Shown: piece after piece, positions 61,810 to 64,000 of the stretch
Numbering within the stretch: the stretch's first letter is position 1
How the letters are laid out: every line of letters starts with the position of its first letter
Assembly (NCBI RefSeq): GCF_015210005.1
Contig: NZ_MU158697.1
Location: 248,001 to 312,000, forward strand
DNA: 64,000 nt
Source of the DNA: Sphingobacterium hungaricum
Lineage (GTDB): Bacteria > Bacteroidota > Bacteroidia > Sphingobacteriales > Sphingobacteriaceae
Direction of reading: 5' to 3'
The notes under the pieces: model-generated
What the model saw: the letters and a program-made list of their open reading frames with translations, nothing else
Database searches by the model: none
What the model was told of the DNA's origin: nothing
Translations under genes and position numbers: made by a program

Positions 61810-64000
61810 TTAAAATTTATACGTTACACTTAACCTGAAATTACGAGGCGGTTCAGCTTGCCAAGAATAAATCGCTTGATTGTAATCTGGAGCATTCCAA
61901 TAATTGGTATAATAAGCACCTGTGTACAGGTATTTATCCAGAATATTGAACACATTTGCCGTCACCCTTAGGTTGCTGTTTTCCCAGAATAATCCACCAT
62001 CTAATTTAAAGTAATTTGGTAAATTTTGTTCCGGTTGTTCTGGATTAAAATTATTGATTGCTCTATCTACTAGGTAAGTAAATCCGCCGGAGATTCCTGT
62101 TCCTTTTAGCTTGCCTCTTTGCAAAGCATAAGAAAGCCATGCATTGCTCGTATGCTTAGCGAAACCGGGAACCACATCCCCAACCGTCATACTCGTTACG
62201 CCATCAGCAACTTCCGTGACTTTGCCATCCGTAAAAGCATAATTCGCAATCAATTCAAAGCCTTTGGCAAGTTGTCCTCTTAGGTCAAACTCAATCCCCT
62301 GAGCACGCTTTTCACCTATAATAATACTGAAGTTCTCACCCGCAGCGTTTAGCGGATCAGCTGTTAATTCATTTCTCTTGCGAATGCGGTAAGCAGATAA
62401 AGTTGTATTCCATTTTCCTTCGAACCAATCACGTTTTATTCCCAATTCATAATTAGTCCCTGTAATCGGGTTAGCCGTTTCTCCGGAACGCAAAAGTCCT
62501 GTCTGTGGAATAAATGCTTCATCATACACCGCGTAGATTGCCGTATTTTTATCCAATGACACACTCAGACCTACGCGAGGTGTAAAACGTTTTGCTTTGT
62601 CCGGCGATCCGCCCCAAGCCGATTGGCTTACATAGGAATAACGGCCAGCAAGCGTCAAACGCAATACATTGTCAAAAAAGCCTAACTCATCCTGAAGGTA
62701 AAGGCTGATGTATTTTGAATCCATCAATCCGCCTGCGGCAATAGCTCTTTCTTCCAGAGGCGTGTCGCGGTCGAAGTCAGGATAACCATTTGGAGGAGTT
62801 CCATAATCAGGATTATAGATATCAAAAGGGTCTGTCAGCAAGTCCAGATCGTGAGATTGTCCCCAATCTGCGATGTAATTTTTCCTTCCTCCATCAAAAC
62901 CCGCCAAAATGCGATGCTGAACAGCACCAGTCTTCACTTCTCCATTTACAAAGAATTGAGCAAGCTTCATTGTGCTTTCCGCATCCCAAACTCCTATATT
63001 TCGAATCAATGTTCCATCCGCAAAAACGCTAGACGGCCAAGAGCTAGCTCCTGTCTGCAAATATTTAGAATACGCGACTTGAGCTGTCGCTTTCCATTGG
63101 TCATTAAAGCTATGTTGTACATTCAAAAACACAGAATGATCATTGATCGTTGTGGGTTCTACGCCCGGCTGTGTCATTGTGAAATCTCTGGGAAGCGTCG
63201 CATAGCCATCCGGACTGAACACATAAAACGATCCGACTTCCGTCATGACTGCCTTTTGCCAAGCATATTCCGCTGTGAATTTAGTTTTGTCCGTAATCTG
63301 ATAACTCAAGGACGGAGCAAATGTGTATCGGTCATTTTTCTCATGCGGTCTAAATGATCCTTTATTTTGCGTAGCACCATTAAATCTAAACAACAGTTTT
63401 CCGTCTTTCGTGACTTTATGATCGGTATCCAAGGCTATGCGATAAAGATCAAAACTACCGACCGTCGCGGTGACTTCAGAACGATTGAAACCCGTCGGTT
63501 TTTTAGTCACTACATTATATAATCCGCTAGGATCTCCATTGCCTATCATAAAGCCAGCAGGTCCTTTGACAAATTCAACATGGTCTACAAAACTCATGTC
63601 TTCGGTCAATGGGCCCCAATAAGAAGCCACGAAATTAAAACCATTCCGCAGCGCTTGCAATTGCGAACCGCGCATGGTAATGTTCGTGTACATATCGCCC
63701 CAATGTTCTGCACGCACAGCACCGCTGACGTTACGGATCAGTCCATCGCTCAGGCTGATAATCTGTTGGTCCTTCAAGACCTGATTGCTAATCGTCTGTA
63801 TATTTTGTGGCGCCTCCAAAAGAGGTTCATTCAATCGCAGGGATGCCGATGGCAAACTGACTTTATATCTGTTTTCGATAGCAGTGACGATCACTTCTTG
63901 AAGCGTTTCGTTGCTTTCCGACAGGGTAAAGTCCACGGTTTGAGTTTGGCCTGCTTCAATCGTAACGGATTTTTCGGCCGACTGAATGCCAATCGCCGAC
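61810..64000 (-). CDS. TonB-dependent siderophore receptor, truncated by the window end
   Basis: The frame stays open past the GTG at 63936 to the window edge, so the N-terminus is outside. The visible part begins in a carboxypeptidase-regulatory-like domain (KSVTIEAGQTQTVDFTLSES), then LQEVIVTAIENRYKVSLPSA (TonB-box region), the plug (ETIQTISNQVL-type helices, GLYNVVTKKPTGFNRSEVT) and a barrel ending NFRLSVTYKF. The features AEHWGDMYTNITMRGSQLQA and GPAGFMIGNGDPSGLYN mark the FpvA/FhuE-like siderophore receptors. It imports ferric siderophores. No hairpin lies between its stop and the 61743 terminator. Confidence 0.93.
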   Translation of the reverse strand, partial: SAIGIQSAEKSVTIEAGQTQTVDFTLSESNETLQEVIVTAIENRYKVSLPSASLRLNEPLLEAPQNIQTISNQVLKDQQIISLSDGLIRNVSGAVRAEHWGDMYTNITMRGSQLQALRNGFNFVASYWGPLTEDMSFVDHVEFVKGPAGFMIGNGDPSGLYNVVTKKPTGFNRSEVTATVGSFDLYRIALDTDHKVTKDGKLLFRFNGATQNKGSFRPHEKNDRYTFAPSLSYQITDKTKFTAEYAWQKAVMTEVGSFYVFSPDGYATLPRDFTMTQPGVEPTTINDHSVFLNVQHSFNDQWKATAQVAYSKYLQTGASSWPSSVFADGTLIRNIGVWDAESTMKLAQFFVNGEVKTGAVQHRILAGFDGGRKNYIADWGQSHDLDLLTDPFDIYNPDYGTPPNGYPDFDRDTPLEERAIAAGGLMDSKYISLYLQDELGFFDNVLRLTLAGRYSYVSQSAWGGSPDKAKRFTPRVGLSVSLDKNTAIYAVYDEAFIPQTGLLRSGETANPITGTNYELGIKRDWFEGKWNTTLSAYRIRKRNELTADPLNAAGENFSIIIGEKRAQGIEFDLRGQLAKGFELIANYAFTDGKVTEVADGVTSMTVGDVVPGFAKHTSNAWLSYALQRGKLKGTGISGGFTYLVDRAINNFNPEQPEQNLPNYFKLDGGLFWENSNLRVTANVFNILDKYLYTGAYYTNYWNAPDYNQAIYSWQAEPPRNFRLSVTYKF

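Overview
The window is chromosomal DNA of a Bacteroidota bacterium, most likely Sphingobacteriaceae and close to Sphingobacterium. The evidence is three SusC/SusD pairs, many secreted proteins and lipoproteins without Shine-Dalgarno sequences, repeated TAnnTTTG -7 promoter boxes with a TTG 19 nt upstream, an RprXY-type two-component system, and overall gene content. Genus level is inference; no rRNA is present. Both ends cut genes: a capsule/O-antigen nucleotide-sugar dehydratase on the left and a TonB-dependent siderophore receptor on the right.

Layout. (1) 1-8.1 kb, housekeeping and secreted enzymes: sugar dehydratase, TPR membrane protein, lumazine synthase, a 42-aa lipoprotein, a secreted unknown, a GH20 beta-hexosaminidase, tRNA-Glu and a PHP-type phosphodiesterase. 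(2) 8.2-15.7 kb, minus strand: glycan-uptake locus IPT/TIG-NHL lipoprotein, SusC, SusD, DUF4361-like lipoprotein. (3) 16.3-20.7 kb: a YafQ-type toxin-antitoxin pair whose toxin lacks a normal start codon, then a histidine kinase/response regulator divergent from a GH29 alpha-L-fucosidase. The shared intergenic region carries 11-bp-period direct repeats. (4) 20.8-27.4 kb: a membrane protein and methyltransferase, then an orphan SusC/SusD pair. (5) 27.4-31 kb, minus strand: seven small genes in tight succession (secreted unknown, SRPBCC, DUF4269, DUF4287, GNAT, DoxX-like, DUF2071). (6) 31.4-38.1 kb: a surface cluster of OmpA-like protein, 59-aa peptide, fimbrillin-like lipoprotein, S41 protease and a TPR/membrane/HTH regulator. 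A near-identical 16-mer lies upstream of the first and last genes. (7) 38.2-43.4 kb, minus strand: an extracytoplasmic flavin redox operon (ankyrin protein, DUF2271 protein with a TGAS motif, PepSY-flavodoxin-reductase, ApbE). (8) 43.6-52.7 kb: a secreted sugar epimerase/isomerase-like TIM barrel and a third SusC/SusD locus with two large surface lipoproteins. (9) 53.1-57.1 kb: a second OmpR-type two-component system followed by a three-gene overlapping operon (UspA-like, lipocalin-like membrane-anchored, YoaK/DUF1275). Three paired TCTAAT-type boxes lie between the two units. (10) 57.2-64 kb: an AT-rich thioredoxin-like protein, an ABC-F ATPase with a structured leader, and a PepSY protein behind a TonB-dependent siderophore receptor.

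Most of the window serves the cell envelope: import of glycans and iron, surface proteins, and extracytoplasmic redox. The clearest possibly undescribed units are the two-component system with its paired boxes and UspA/lipocalin/YoaK operon, and the OmpA/59-aa peptide/fimbrillin-like/S41/TPR-HTH cluster with its shared 16-mer. No CRISPR array, rRNA, intact insertion sequence or prophage was seen.
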